A stretch of DNA of 64,000 nucleotides from Bosea sp. 29B. GTDB taxonomy: Bacteria > Pseudomonadota > Alphaproteobacteria > Rhizobiales > Beijerinckiaceae. A program made the translations under genes and the position numbers. Below are positions 44,073 to 52,927 of the stretch, piece after piece. How positions within the stretch are numbered: the stretch's first letter is position 1; each line of letters begins with the position of its first letter. Location of the stretch: assembly GCF_902506165.1 (NCBI RefSeq), contig NZ_LR733817.1, positions 4,927,625-4,991,624 of the forward strand, read 5' to 3'. A model generated the notes under the pieces. It did not search any database. It was not told the origin of the DNA and was given only the letters and a program-made list of their open reading frames with translations.

Positions 44073-45954
44073 TGATCTTGTCAAAGATCTCCGTCGGCTC
44101 ACCGAGCGCGATCACGTCGGCGAGGCCGAGACCGGCTGGCGTCTTGGCGGAGGCCTTGACGGTCAGCGTACCCGGCTTGGCGACGAAGCGGGCGACCGCG
44201 TTCGCCAGCGCCTTGGCGCCGTCGGACGGGCCGAGAATGGCCGCGAGGCCGAGGCTTGCCATCATGCCGTATTCGCGACGGACGTCCTCGACCTTGCGCT
44301 TCGACTTCTTCGCCTCGTTCTCGATCAGCTTCTCGGCGAGGCCGAGATTCTGCAGCTTCAGCTCGACATTCTTCGCGGTGGCGCCGAGCAGCGCGACCTG
44401 CGCCAGGGCGATATCACCGGTGAAGACCTCCTTGCCGATATTGCCGAGCATGCCGGTCGCGTCGAGCTTGGCCATGCCGGCGCCGCCGAGCGAGAGCGTA
44501 CGGATAGCGAACTCCTTGCTCGCCTCCTGCCAGGCCAGCGCAAGTTTCGCCGAGAGGTCGATATTGCGGTAGCCCATCGCCAGCAGGTCCTTGGCGGCGG
44601 GATTGTCGGCGCTCTCGACGATCGGGAAGGTGATCTTGTCGAGCGTCAGCGTCATGTCGGTCGGGATGCCATTGAGCTGCTCGCCGGCCTTGAGCTCGAA
44701 ATTGCCGAGGCCGACCTGGATCGGCGGGCCGGCCGGGCGGCCGCGCTTGCCATCCTGCGGCACGCTCATCTGCACGCCGCTCATCTTGACCGTGCCGAGC
44801 TTCGGGATGAAGCGGCGGAAGTCGAGCGTCTTGATGTCGACGGCGGAGTTGGCGACGGCCTTGACCTCGCGGATGACACCTTCCAGCGAGAAGCCGGAAT
44901 AGCCGAGCAGGCCGATGACGCCCTTGGCGCCGCTGCCTTCGAACTGCAGCCCCTCGATGGCAACGCCTGACTTCTCAGGGGCGTCCTCGCCGAAGGCGAT
45001 GCGCGAGAAGCGCATGTCCACCGGCTCCGCCTTGGCGCCGGGCTTGGGAGGCGTCTTCAGCGCCATCACGATGTCGCGGACCTCGCCACTGCCATAGTCG
45101 ACGGCGTCGAAGATCTCGGCCATGGCGACGAGGAGTTTGCGGTCGCGCGCCTCGCCGATCGCCGGGTCTTCCTTGCTGTTGAGATTGCGCGAGGCCTTCT
45201 CCGATTCGTCGCTGAGCTCGGCGATGCGGGTCAGCAGCTCGCCCATCGGCTCAGAGGCGACGCGCGCCTTGAAACCACGCAGCGAGGCCTTGCCGGCGGT
45301 GACCTTGCCCTGCTCGCCGAGGTCGAGGACGTAGCCGTCCTGATCGATCTTGCCGATGATCGGCTGCAGCGCAGTGGTCTCGCCGGGCTTGGCCTTCTCG
45401 CCGAAGATGCGGGCGATCTGCATCAGGTCGAGCACTTCGAAGCTGGTGCGCTTGATCTCGCCGTTCATCGGGCCGGTGGCCGCGCCCTCGACCTTGATGG
45501 ACCCGTCGCTCGATTCGCCGCGCCCGATCCGGCCTTCGCTGATGTCGAAGAACTTGATGTTGCGATAGGTGGTGACCTGCTTCTGCGGGCCGAACGTCTG
45601 CTCCATCACCAGGGTCGGGGCGCTGATTTCGCTGGCCGTGAGCTTGCCGAGCCGGGTGATTGCGCTCTCGCCGGGTTGGACCGCCTGGCTCGCGCCGGCG
45701 ATCGCACCGGCCACGCCGCCGGCCGGGGTGGCGCTGGTGCCCGACAATAGCAGCGCGCGGAAGCTGTCGCGGTCGAGCGGCGTGCCCTTCACGTCGAGCT
45801 TCGGGATCGACACGACGAACTTGCCGAAGTCGAGCTTCAGATTGTCGAGCTGGAAGTCGGCGGCGGAAGCTGAGCCCGTCAGGAGGAGGAGCAGGAGCCC
45901 CGCCGTGGGCAGCGGCAGGGAGCTGGCGAGGCGGCGGCCGGACAAGATCGTCAT
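44050..45954 (-). CDS. Large exported protein of unknown function
   Basis: A 634-residue protein with a signal peptide (residues 1-31, ending ASAAD). The mature part is predicted beta-rich with repeated strand-turn units, each ending in a K/D-rich turn (LDNLKLDFGKFVVSIPKLDV, VGLGNFELKAGEQLNGIPTD and similar), and a long Lys/Glu-rich helix near 575. It faintly resembles AsmA-like or DUF945-like periplasmic proteins that move lipids, but I cannot assign a family. The ATG at 45954 has an AGGAGA site. It overlaps the following acetyltransferase gene by 23 nt, so the pair is coupled. Confidence 0.7.
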   Translation of the reverse strand: MTILSGRRLASSLPLPTAGLLLLLLTGSASAADFQLDNLKLDFGKFVVSIPKLDVKGTPLDRDSFRALLLSGTSATPAGGVAGAIAGASQAVQPGESAITRLGKLTASEISAPTLVMEQTFGPQKQVTTYRNIKFFDISEGRIGRGESSDGSIKVEGAATGPMNGEIKRTSFEVLDLMQIARIFGEKAKPGETTALQPIIGKIDQDGYVLDLGEQGKVTAGKASLRGFKARVASEPMGELLTRIAELSDESEKASRNLNSKEDPAIGEARDRKLLVAMAEIFDAVDYGSGEVRDIVMALKTPPKPGAKAEPVDMRFSRIAFGEDAPEKSGVAIEGLQFEGSGAKGVIGLLGYSGFSLEGVIREVKAVANSAVDIKTLDFRRFIPKLGTVKMSGVQMSVPQDGKRGRPAGPPIQVGLGNFELKAGEQLNGIPTDMTLTLDKITFPIVESADNPAAKDLLAMGYRNIDLSAKLALAWQEASKEFAIRTLSLGGAGMAKLDATGMLGNIGKEVFTGDIALAQVALLGATAKNVELKLQNLGLAEKLIENEAKKSKRKVEDVRREYGMMASLGLAAILGPSDGAKALANAVARFVAKPGTLTVKASAKTPAGLGLADVIALGEPTEIFDKINVDATAE

Positions 45955-46233
45955 TGATGGTCTCCTGAAGCATCGTCGAGGCCCGCGAGCGCATAGCCCG
46001 GGCCAAGCTCCGATTGGCGGCGTCAGAGGCGGATTCGCCGACGGCGCGGCAAATTCGCTTCCGGTGGGAAGTCGGCGCAGACCCTGCCGCAAGGCGGCGG
46101 CGAAAGGAAGATGCGAGCGGCGCCGATCGGCGAAAAGCTTGACGGCGGGGCGCAGCTTCGTGCCATTGGCCCCAGAACCGCCACGAGGCCGCGGCAAGGC
46201 TGCCGCGGGGATGGCTGTCGGGCGCGAGGCGCG

Positions 46234-46722
46234 ATGATGTCTGTTGTAGAACGTGTGCTGCGGGGCGTCTTTGCCGCCGTGCTGGTCGTCGGCGCCTTCG
46301 CCATGCTGCCTGAGCCTGCACGGGCTCAGAATGCGCCTGCCAATGGCATGGAGCCGCTCACCATCGTCACGAGCTCTGGCCGCCATGCCTTCCAGGTCGA
46401 GGTGATGCGTACGCCCGATCAGCGTGCGCGGGGACTGATGCACCGCCAGTTCATGCCGGTCGATCGCGGCATGCTCTTCGACTTCAAGCAGGTCGAGCCA
46501 GTCGCGATGTGGATGCAGAACACCTATATCTCGCTCGACATGCTGTTCATTCGCGCCGACGGCACGGTCGCGCGCGTCGCCGAGCGGGCGGAGCCGCTCT
46601 CGACTCGGACGATTCCCTCGGGCGAGCCGGTACTCTCGGTGCTCGAGCTCAACGCGGGTATCGCCGAGAAGCTCGGCATCAAGCCCGGCGACAAGGTCGA
46701 GCACCCGCTGTTCAAGCGCTGA
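46234..46722 (+). CDS. Exported DUF192 protein
   Basis: A 162-residue protein with a signal peptide (residues 1-31, ending ARAQN). The DUF192 domain follows: FQVEVMRTPDQRARGLMHRQ, GMLFDFKQVEPVAMWMQNTY, LDMLFIRADGTVARVAERA and SVLELNAGIAEKLGIKPGDKV. The fold is a small beta-barrel thought to bind a sugar or metal, with unknown role. A second ATG lies one codon later (46237). It lies 280 nt upstream of, and divergent from, the large exported protein gene. Confidence 0.85.
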   Translation: MMSVVERVLRGVFAAVLVVGAFAMLPEPARAQNAPANGMEPLTIVTSSGRHAFQVEVMRTPDQRARGLMHRQFMPVDRGMLFDFKQVEPVAMWMQNTYISLDMLFIRADGTVARVAERAEPLSTRTIPSGEPVLSVLELNAGIAEKLGIKPGDKVEHPLFKR

Positions 46723-46758
46723 TATCCGGCTCTAACTTATTGATAGAGAACGCGTGAT

Positions 46759-46787
46759 CCGATCGGGTTGCTACGCAACCCGATCGG
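46759..46787. repeat. Perfect 13-bp inverted repeat
   Basis: CCGATCGGGTTGC-TAC-GCAACCCGATCGG is a perfect hairpin between convergent stops (DUF192 gene and IclR gene). It could terminate both transcripts, but lacks a long T-run. Confidence 0.75.
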
Positions 46788-46813
46788 CGCGTGCTCCAGG
46801 CCGGGCTTCCGGC

Positions 46814-47530
46814 TCAGCCCAGCTCTTCGGAAATGGCGCGACAGGTGGCGAGCAACGCCGCCAGCGCCTCGCGATGCTGCGGGCGGGCTTCGCGCCGGTT
46901 GAGATAGGGCACGACGATACTGGCGATCGCTTGCCCCTTGCGATCGAGGATTGGCGCGCTGATGTCGGTCACGCCGACGACGTCGTGGCTGTCGGCGATC
47001 AGGAAGCCGTCCGCTGCAATCGCCGCCAGCCCGGGATCTGAATCGGCGCCGTCCCGGAGGGCGAGGATGACCTGGCCGGAGGTCGAGGCGGAAGCGGGCC
47101 GGCGATAGCCCAGCCGCAGCGTGAAATTGATGTCGCCCGGCCCGGCGACGGCGACGATCACCACAGTCTCGCTCTTGCTCAGCACGACCAGATGCGAGGA
47201 TTGGCCGATTGTCTCGCTCAAGGCTTCCAGCGCCGGCGTTGCCACCTCGACCAGGTCGCGGGCGCGCGGCACCCGCATGCCGAGCTCGAACAGGCGGTTG
47301 CTGAGCGCGATCTCGTCGGTCGCCGGGTCGCGGTCGAGATAGCCGCGCTCGATCAGCACGAACAGCATGCGGAAGATCTCGTTCTTCGAGCGCCCGAGCC
47401 GTTCCGCGATGGCCCGCGCCGAAAGCGGTGTCTGCGCCAGCGCCAGCAACTCGATGATCTCCAGGCCTTTTTCCAGAGCGGGCGCCGGATAGGGGCGGGA
47501 GCGGGCATCGGCGGCGGTCTCGGCCGTCAT
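46814..47530 (-). CDS. IclR family transcriptional regulator
   Basis: A 238-residue IclR protein. The N-terminal winged helix runs LEKGLEIIELLALAQTPLSA and RAIAERLGRSKNEIFRMLFVLIERGYLDRD. The C-terminal effector domain (about 95-238) has RLGYRRPASASTSGQVILA, GVTDISAPILDRKGQAIASI. The ATG at 47530 follows GGAGAG. It is divergent from a binding-protein/M24 pair, which it probably controls. The ligand is unknown. Confidence 0.93.
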   Translation of the reverse strand: MTAETAADARSRPYPAPALEKGLEIIELLALAQTPLSARAIAERLGRSKNEIFRMLFVLIERGYLDRDPATDEIALSNRLFELGMRVPRARDLVEVATPALEALSETIGQSSHLVVLSKSETVVIVAVAGPGDINFTLRLGYRRPASASTSGQVILALRDGADSDPGLAAIAADGFLIADSHDVVGVTDISAPILDRKGQAIASIVVPYLNRREARPQHREALAALLATCRAISEELG

Positions 47531-47689
47531 CGGATCTCTCCGGTTTGATTTATTAGCGAAGCTTGACTGCATATACGAAACCAATAGCATTCCGCTAGGT
47601 CATTGCCGCTGCTGCCGGGGAGGGCAGGTGCGACAGGCCATCCGGTCGCAGAAGCGGCCGGCAACAACAGTCAACATCGGGGGAGCATC

Positions 47690-48484
47690 ATGGCACGCGG
47701 TTTCAGATCGACGTTGTTTGCCGCCCTTGCCCTGTTCACCGGGCTGATCGCCAGCCTCGAGGCCCATGCGGACAAGCTCGACGACATCCTGTCCAAGGGC
47801 GTGGTGCGCATCACGGTCTTCGCCGATGTGCCGCCCTTCGGGATGATGAACGCCAAGCGCGAGCTCGAAGGCTTCGACGTCGACATGGCCAAGCTGGTCG
47901 CCAAGTCGCTCGGCGTGAAGCTGGAGCTCGTGCCGGTGCCGGCGGCGAGCCGCATTCCGTTCCTGCTCACCGACAAGTCCGACATGAACATCGCGGCGAT
48001 GTCGATCACCGCCGAGCGCGCCCGCCAGGTGATGTTCAGCGCGCCCTATGCCGATACCGCGCTCGCGGTCTACGGCGCGAAGTCGCTGGCGGTGAAATCG
48101 GCCACCGATCTCGGCAAGAGCCGCATCGCCGTGGCCAAGGGCACGACCGAGGACCTCGTGCTCTCGGCGCTGGCGCCCTCGGCCGACATCATGCGCACCG
48201 AGGACAATGCCACGGCGGTGCAGGCCTATCTGGCCGGCCATGCGCAGTTGCTCGCGGCCAACAGTGTCGTCGTGGTCGAACTCGCCAAGCAGAACCCGAG
48301 CAAGGAATTCGACTTCAAGTTCGCGCTGCGGCGCGCCCCGGCGCACATCACCATCCGGCGCGGCGAGCAAGACCTGCTGCGCTGGCTCGATACGCTGATC
48401 TTCCAGAGCACGTTGAACGGCGATCTCGACGAGCTCCACAGGAAGTGGCTCGGCGGACCGATGCAGCCGCTGCCGGCGCTCTGA
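47690..48484 (+). CDS. ABC transporter substrate-binding protein (SBP_bac_3)
   Basis: A 264-residue periplasmic binding protein. Signal peptide residues 1-27 (ending AHAD). The mature protein has LDDILSKGVVRITVFADVPP, GFDVDMAKLVAKSLGVKLEL, MNIAAMSITAERARQVMFSAPY and KSRIAVAKGTTEDLVLS, typical of family 3 proteins for polar amino acids and opines. The ATG at 47690 has GGGGGAG. No permease or ATPase gene is adjacent, so it must use a transporter encoded elsewhere. It is followed by the M24 enzyme after 14 nt. Confidence 0.92.
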   Translation: MARGFRSTLFAALALFTGLIASLEAHADKLDDILSKGVVRITVFADVPPFGMMNAKRELEGFDVDMAKLVAKSLGVKLELVPVPAASRIPFLLTDKSDMNIAAMSITAERARQVMFSAPYADTALAVYGAKSLAVKSATDLGKSRIAVAKGTTEDLVLSALAPSADIMRTEDNATAVQAYLAGHAQLLAANSVVVVELAKQNPSKEFDFKFALRRAPAHITIRRGEQDLLRWLDTLIFQSTLNGDLDELHRKWLGGPMQPLPAL

Positions 48485-48498
48485 GAACGGCGCGGAAG

Positions 48499-49650
48499 AT
48501 GTCGAGGCACGACTTCGCGGTCGAGGAATTCGCCGAACGGCGTGCCCAAGTGCGACGGGTAATGACGGAGCAGGGGCTGGACTGGCTCGTGCTCTTCCAT
48601 CCCGTCTCGATCCGCTGGCTGACCGGCTCGGACGCCAAGAGCTATCAGGAGTTCCAGTGTCTGCTGATCCCGGCGGCCGACGGGCCGCTGGCGATGATTG
48701 CGCGCGAGGGCGAGCGGGCCGAGATACTCGATGATGCGCTGGTCGACCGGTTGGAGACCTTCGGCGGCAACGAGAACGAGGACCCGATCCTGCGATTCGC
48801 GCGCCTTGCCGATGAACTCGGCCTGTTGGCGGGTCGCGTCGGCGTCGAGGTGCCGGCCTATTATCTCCACCCGCACCACTACAGCGCGATCCGCGATCTC
48901 TTCGGCGTGGCCTTCGTCGAGACGACCAATCTCGTCCATGATCTCAGCCTGGTGAAATCGCCGGCCGAGCTCGGTTACATCAGGCGGGCGGCGGCGATCG
49001 CGGACGAGACGCTCCCGGTCTTCGCTGCGGCGCTGCGGCAGGGTCGCAGCGAACTCGAGATCGCTGGCGAGGTCTATGGCGCGCTGCTGGCGCGTGGCAG
49101 CGGCCTGGCTGCGAGCCCGATCAACCTCGTTTCCGGCGAGCGCTCCTGCTACAGCCATGGCGCGCCGACCGAACGCCCGCTGCGAACCGGCGACTATGGC
49201 AGCGTCGAATATGGCGCGACCGTCCGGCGCTACACCGCGACGCTCGGCCGGCAATTCTGCCTCGGCCAGCCGACCGCCAGGATGCGCGAGCTCTACGAGG
49301 TCGCCCGTCGCGCCTGCGACGCTTGCATCGCCGAGATTCGCGATGGAGCGCCTGCGACCGCGCCGCATGAGGCGGCCAAGCGCGTGATCGGCGAGGCCGG
49401 CCTCGAGCATGGCCGCGTCCACACCTCCGGCTACGGGCTCGCGCCCGGCTTCCCGCCGAGCTGGGGTGAACCGATGCATATGATCGGCGGCAGCCGCTAT
49501 ACGCTGCGCGCCGGCATGGTCGTCAGCGTCGAGCCGCCGGTCTTCCTGCATGAGGAAGGGCTGGGCGCACGCATCATCGACAACGTCCTCGTCACCCGGG
49601 GCGGCTGCGAATTGCTGACACGGAGCTCGCGCGATTTGATCGTCGTCTAG
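48499..49650 (+). CDS. M24 (creatinase/prolidase-fold) hydrolase lacking metal ligands
   Basis: A 383-residue pita-bread-fold protein. The N-terminal domain (1-150) reads GLDWLVLFHPVSIRWLTGSD. The catalytic domain contains CYSHGAPTERPLRTGDYGSVEYG, RYTATLGRQF, SGYGLAPGFPP and LRAGMVVSVEPPVFLHEEG. At the usual metal positions I read Glu237, Thr248, Tyr312, Glu345 and Ile360; only Glu345 is standard. The layout is therefore closer to creatinase and DoeA-like enzymes, which hydrolyse C-N bonds without metal and use His220-type and Glu residues. It forms an operon with the binding protein, under a divergent IclR. Confidence 0.85.
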   Translation: MSRHDFAVEEFAERRAQVRRVMTEQGLDWLVLFHPVSIRWLTGSDAKSYQEFQCLLIPAADGPLAMIAREGERAEILDDALVDRLETFGGNENEDPILRFARLADELGLLAGRVGVEVPAYYLHPHHYSAIRDLFGVAFVETTNLVHDLSLVKSPAELGYIRRAAAIADETLPVFAAALRQGRSELEIAGEVYGALLARGSGLAASPINLVSGERSCYSHGAPTERPLRTGDYGSVEYGATVRRYTATLGRQFCLGQPTARMRELYEVARRACDACIAEIRDGAPATAPHEAAKRVIGEAGLEHGRVHTSGYGLAPGFPPSWGEPMHMIGGSRYTLRAGMVVSVEPPVFLHEEGLGARIIDNVLVTRGGCELLTRSSRDLIVV

Positions 49651-49773
49651 GCCTTGCGGCGCCACGAGCTGTTTCCATCCTGCCAGTTCGATGCTATGGC
49701 GTAGCGCGTCGCTTCGCTTCGTCGAGGTGTTGCGGCAGTTCGGCAAGTGATTCCATGCACTTGCAGGGATGTT

Positions 49774-49850
49774 CGGGGTATAGCGCAGCCCGGTAGCGCA
49801 TCTGCTTTGGGAGCAGAGGGTCCCAGGTTCGAATCCTGGTGCCCCGACCA
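49774..49850 (+). tRNA. tRNA-Pro (UGG anticodon)
   Basis: A 77-nt cloverleaf: acceptor stem CGGGGTA/TGCCCCG with discriminator A and an encoded CCA. The anticodon arm is TCTGC-TTTGGGA-GCAGA, with TGG as anticodon, and the T arm is CCAGGTTCGAATCCTGG. No introns or oddities. Confidence 0.95.
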
Positions 49851-49886
49851 ATTTCGACGGGGCTTTGCCGGAAGGCGAGGGGAAGC

Positions 49887-50192
49887 ATGACGGCACGCAT
49901 CTATTCGCCGGCGCGCAACGCGATGCAGTCCGGCACGGCCAAGAGCGGCCGCTGGCTGCTGGAATACGAGCCCGAGCGGCCGCGCGAGATCGAGCCGCTG
50001 ATGGGCTGGACCTCGTCGGGCGACATGAAGAGTCAGCTCCGGCTCTGGTTCGACACGGCCGAGGAGGCTGTGGCCTATGCGACGCGCAACGGCATTGCCT
50101 ACCGCTTGGAGCAGCCGCATCAGGCCAAGCGCCGCGCCATGACCTATTCGGACAATTTCAAGTTCAACCGCGTCGGCCAGTGGACGCATTGA
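49887..50192 (+). CDS. NDUFS4-type NADH dehydrogenase (complex I) accessory subunit
   Basis: A 101-residue protein of the ETC_C1_NDUFS4 family: ARIYSPARNAMQSGTAKSGR and WLLEYEPERPREIEPLMGWTSSGD, with AVAYATRNGIAYRLEQP and YSDNFKFNRVGQWTH at the end. In mitochondria and alphaproteobacteria this subunit stabilises the N-module of complex I. The ATG at 49887 follows GAGGGGAAGC. It sits between two tRNA genes and is probably cotranscribed with tRNA-Pro. Confidence 0.92.
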   Translation: MTARIYSPARNAMQSGTAKSGRWLLEYEPERPREIEPLMGWTSSGDMKSQLRLWFDTAEEAVAYATRNGIAYRLEQPHQAKRRAMTYSDNFKFNRVGQWTH

Positions 50193-50234
50193 AGTTCAAG
50201 TGAGCGGCGGACACCAAATCTGCCGCTCCCTTCA

Positions 50235-50311
50235 GGGCCCGTAGCTCAGCTGGATAGAGCAGCAGCCTTCTAAGCTGCTGGTCACAGGTTCGAATCCTGT
50301 CGGGCTCGCCA
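50235..50311 (+). tRNA. tRNA-Arg (UCU anticodon)
   Basis: A 77-nt cloverleaf: acceptor GGGCCCG/CGGGCTC with one G-U pair, discriminator G and encoded CCA. The anticodon arm is GCAGC-CTTCTAA-GCTGC, with TCT as anticodon, and the T arm is ACAGGTTCGAATCCTGT. It reads AGA codons, which are rare in this GC-rich genome. Confidence 0.95.
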
Positions 50312-50411
50312 CTGTTTTCATTAAGTTGTTTGCTCCGATTGGGGCAAAACTACCACGCGCACCGTCGGGGTCCGATACGGTGATCAGGAGCGCCACCGCG
50401 CAGGTGCGCGC

Positions 50412-52247
50412 TTATCTTGTGGTTATCTCGACATAATTTTTGTGAACCCAACCTGAGCGGCACGAGCCTGAGTAAGTCGCTGGGCCTGCTGACTTCACAT
50501 TCAGCTGCGCTCGGCACTCTTGAAGCGACTGGCCACGATTCGGGTAGATGATCGCGTGCCACGGGCCGATCGTGTCGCAGATGATCAGTAGATCGCCGTT
50601 GTAGACTCGGTCGGTCTCGAAGTAGCCGCTGCCGCCCGGTCCGGAGCGCACGGACAGGAACCCGCTCTTCGGGTCTTCCGGACGACGGGGCCCGAGCTTC
50701 ACGACGATGCCCTGGGACCGGCATGTCTCCAAGCGTATATCTCCCCCGATCACTCCGGGCGTTCGGTTGGAGCCTGCCGGAGCCATGGCGTCGGTTTGCG
50801 TCTGACCGGCGGAGTAGCGCGCATTGGCGCCTGAGGTCGGCGCGCGGCCCGCGCCAGCTTGCCTGGCAGATTGGACCAGCGCTGCCCGTGCGGCAAAAGC
50901 TTCCGTCGCCAGCTTGCCTTCGGGGTAGAGCTTGAGAAAGCGGTCCAGCGCTTCGATCGTTCCCGCCGCCTTCGCTTCGGCGAGGGCCCGGGCCGGATTG
51001 CTGGTCACGGTCGGCTGTGGTGTTGCTGCGAGTACTTGCGGCTTCGCTTGCGTGCCCTCCGGCGCGGCCGCTGCGATCGGATCCTTGCCGAGATAGCCGA
51101 GCGCCAATTGTCGGTAGGCACAGATCCGGTTGCAGGCGTCGAGATAGGCTTGGTATTTGCCCTCGGCGCTGAACTGCCGCCAGCTCTCGTCATCTTTGGT
51201 CGCCTCGGCATCGCGCTGCCGCTGCAGCAGTCGATCAATCGCCTGCTGTCGATAGGCGCAGGGGGCCGTGCATTGCGCGACATAGCGTTCGAGGGCCTCG
51301 CGCGAGCCGTCCGCCGTCGCGCTGCGCCAGCGCGCTTCGTCCTGTGCGCTCTCGAAGCTGCGGCGGATCGTGGCCGACGGCTCGACGATCGGCAGCGACA
51401 GGCTGGCGGTGTCGAATTCGGGCTTCTGCTCGCGCCCGCTGTCGCGCCGCGCGACCATCTCGACCTCGCGGACGACATAGGATTGCAGCTCGGTCCAGCC
51501 GATCCGCCTGTCGCTGCCAGCCTGCGCCAGCCCGGCCGCGCCCATCAGGAAGCGGCTGGTGAACAGACCGAGGTTCTGGTTAGTGTCCCAATTGGCCGGG
51601 GTCGTGCCAGAGGTTGCGACAAGCTTGACGATGCCGCCGCCGCTGCGCGGCTTGGCCGGCGTGAAGCCCGGCGCGGATACCGCCAGCAGGCTTTCCCCCT
51701 TGCGGCCGGTCTCGCCGGTGAAGCAGGCGTCGATCATCACGATCAACTGCCGCTGGGCCCCAATTTTCTGGCGGACCAGTTCGAGGTTTCGATACAGCGT
51801 CTGAAGCGCGTAGCCGCTCTCGCTGGCGTTGGGGTTACCGTCCTGTGGCAGCAGGAAGGGCTGCCGCGTCGCAATATCCGGCACGCCATGGCCGGAATAA
51901 TAGACGAAGACGTTGGAGCGGCCCTCGACTGCGCTGCGCCAGAGCTTGCCGCCCTGCGGATTGGCCTCGCTGCCGAACATCTGGGTGAGTTCGCCGAGCG
52001 TCGCATCCTTCAAGAGGAAGACGTTCTGCTCGCGGAAGCGCAGCCCGCGGACGAGATAGTCGCGGATCGCCTCGGCATCGTTATGGGCAAAGTCGACCGT
52101 GCTGGTCTGCTTGTAGTCGCGGTTGCCGATTACCACCGCGATCGAATCCGAATTGTCGTCCAGGATGCGTGACGGCTCCGCCGTGGCGGGTGGCACGGCA
52201 AAGCCGAGCATCAACGCAAGAAGGGTGAAGATTCGAGCCGTGATCAT
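50412..52247 (-). CDS. Secreted caspase-like (orthocaspase, C14) protein with duplicated Cys motif and SH3b
   Basis: A 611-residue exported protein. Signal peptide residues 1-23. The p20-like caspase domain (34-285) holds the catalytic His120 in YYSGHG and Cys175 in MIDACFTG. Two related units follow: WRSATADG...CTAPCAYRQQA (307-336) and WRQFSAEG...CNRICAYRQLA (356-382), each with CxxxCAYRQ. A Pro/Ala linker, a short TPR-like stretch (EALDRFLKLYPEGKLA) and a C-terminal SH3b-like domain (about 515-607: SVRSGPGG ... GWVHKNYVEI) complete it. Orthocaspases cleave after Arg/Lys. The start at 52247 opens the signal peptide. Confidence 0.85.
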   Translation of the reverse strand: MITARIFTLLALMLGFAVPPATAEPSRILDDNSDSIAVVIGNRDYKQTSTVDFAHNDAEAIRDYLVRGLRFREQNVFLLKDATLGELTQMFGSEANPQGGKLWRSAVEGRSNVFVYYSGHGVPDIATRQPFLLPQDGNPNASESGYALQTLYRNLELVRQKIGAQRQLIVMIDACFTGETGRKGESLLAVSAPGFTPAKPRSGGGIVKLVATSGTTPANWDTNQNLGLFTSRFLMGAAGLAQAGSDRRIGWTELQSYVVREVEMVARRDSGREQKPEFDTASLSLPIVEPSATIRRSFESAQDEARWRSATADGSREALERYVAQCTAPCAYRQQAIDRLLQRQRDAEATKDDESWRQFSAEGKYQAYLDACNRICAYRQLALGYLGKDPIAAAAPEGTQAKPQVLAATPQPTVTSNPARALAEAKAAGTIEALDRFLKLYPEGKLATEAFAARAALVQSARQAGAGRAPTSGANARYSAGQTQTDAMAPAGSNRTPGVIGGDIRLETCRSQGIVVKLGPRRPEDPKSGFLSVRSGPGGSGYFETDRVYNGDLLIICDTIGPWHAIIYPNRGQSLQECRAQLNVKSAGPATYSGSCRSGWVHKNYVEITTR

Positions 52248-52457
52248 GCTCGAATGATGGTGGCGCCTGCTCATCGCGTCCTGGATCACCTAAGCTCGGC
52301 TGCCACATAGGCTGGGGCAGAGTAGGCTGCTGTGAAGACGAATGCTGCAGATATTAAGTGGCAAATTCTGCTTTGGCGAGCGTGCCGCGGGTCGGCGATG
52401 ACACAAATGAGGTCTGCGCCGGCTTCAGTTCAGAGGGGGTGTCGATGCCTCGCCGCT

Positions 52458-52625
52458 TCAGTCCTCCGCCTCGTCGCGGCGCAGCTCGAAGGCGAGCATG
52501 GCGTCTGCCAGGGCTTCCAGCTCGCGCTCCTTGTCCTTGCTGTCGGGCGCGGCGTTGAGCTCGGTCACGCGCTGCTGGGCGCGCTCATAGTCTTCATCGG
52601 TGTGAACGGCGATTGGCATCTTCAT
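52458..52625 (-). CDS. Small protein resembling the N-terminus of HigA-type antitoxins
   Basis: A 55-residue acidic protein with an AGGAG site 5 nt before ATG 52625. Its sequence (IAVHTDEDYERAQQRVTELN, then KERELEALADAMLAFEL) has the same pattern as the helical N-terminal region of HigA-like antitoxins, but the DNA-binding HTH is absent. No toxin gene is visible next to it, so a toxin-antitoxin role is not supported. Function unknown. Confidence 0.6.
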   Translation of the reverse strand: MKMPIAVHTDEDYERAQQRVTELNAAPDSKDKERELEALADAMLAFELRRDEAED

Positions 52626-52927
52626 CGTGCTCCTGCCTTCCTGCTGCGTGTACGATCTCGCGGGCGTCCGGCGCGCCGTGCGCACAAGCAACCCCCGGCG
52701 CAATCTGGGGTTCCTTCGCGCGTTTCGCCATGTTCAGGACAAACTTGGCCTCGAATGCGAGCCTGCCAGGTTCGGACGTGCCGACCCGCGTCACCACGGA
52801 TTGCGCCTGCGCGCTTGCCGCGAGCGATGCGAGGCCGTAAACGCGCCGCGGCCAACCCGATTGCCTGTTCGCCGGTCCGCTACCCGCAAGGGGCGGGCCA
52901 TGCATGGTTCGGCCACAAGGAGTGTCG
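52626..52927. other. 302-bp region without a confident gene
   Basis: Open frames exist on both strands, as expected at this GC content, but none has a start, ribosome site and family resemblance. A minus-strand frame contains a signal-peptide-like LASLAASAQAQ at about 52790-52840, which could be a decayed gene. The 3' end holds the AAGGAGTG ribosome site of the ArnT-like gene. The GC-rich stretch AAGGGGCGGGCC is near 52890. Confidence 0.4.
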
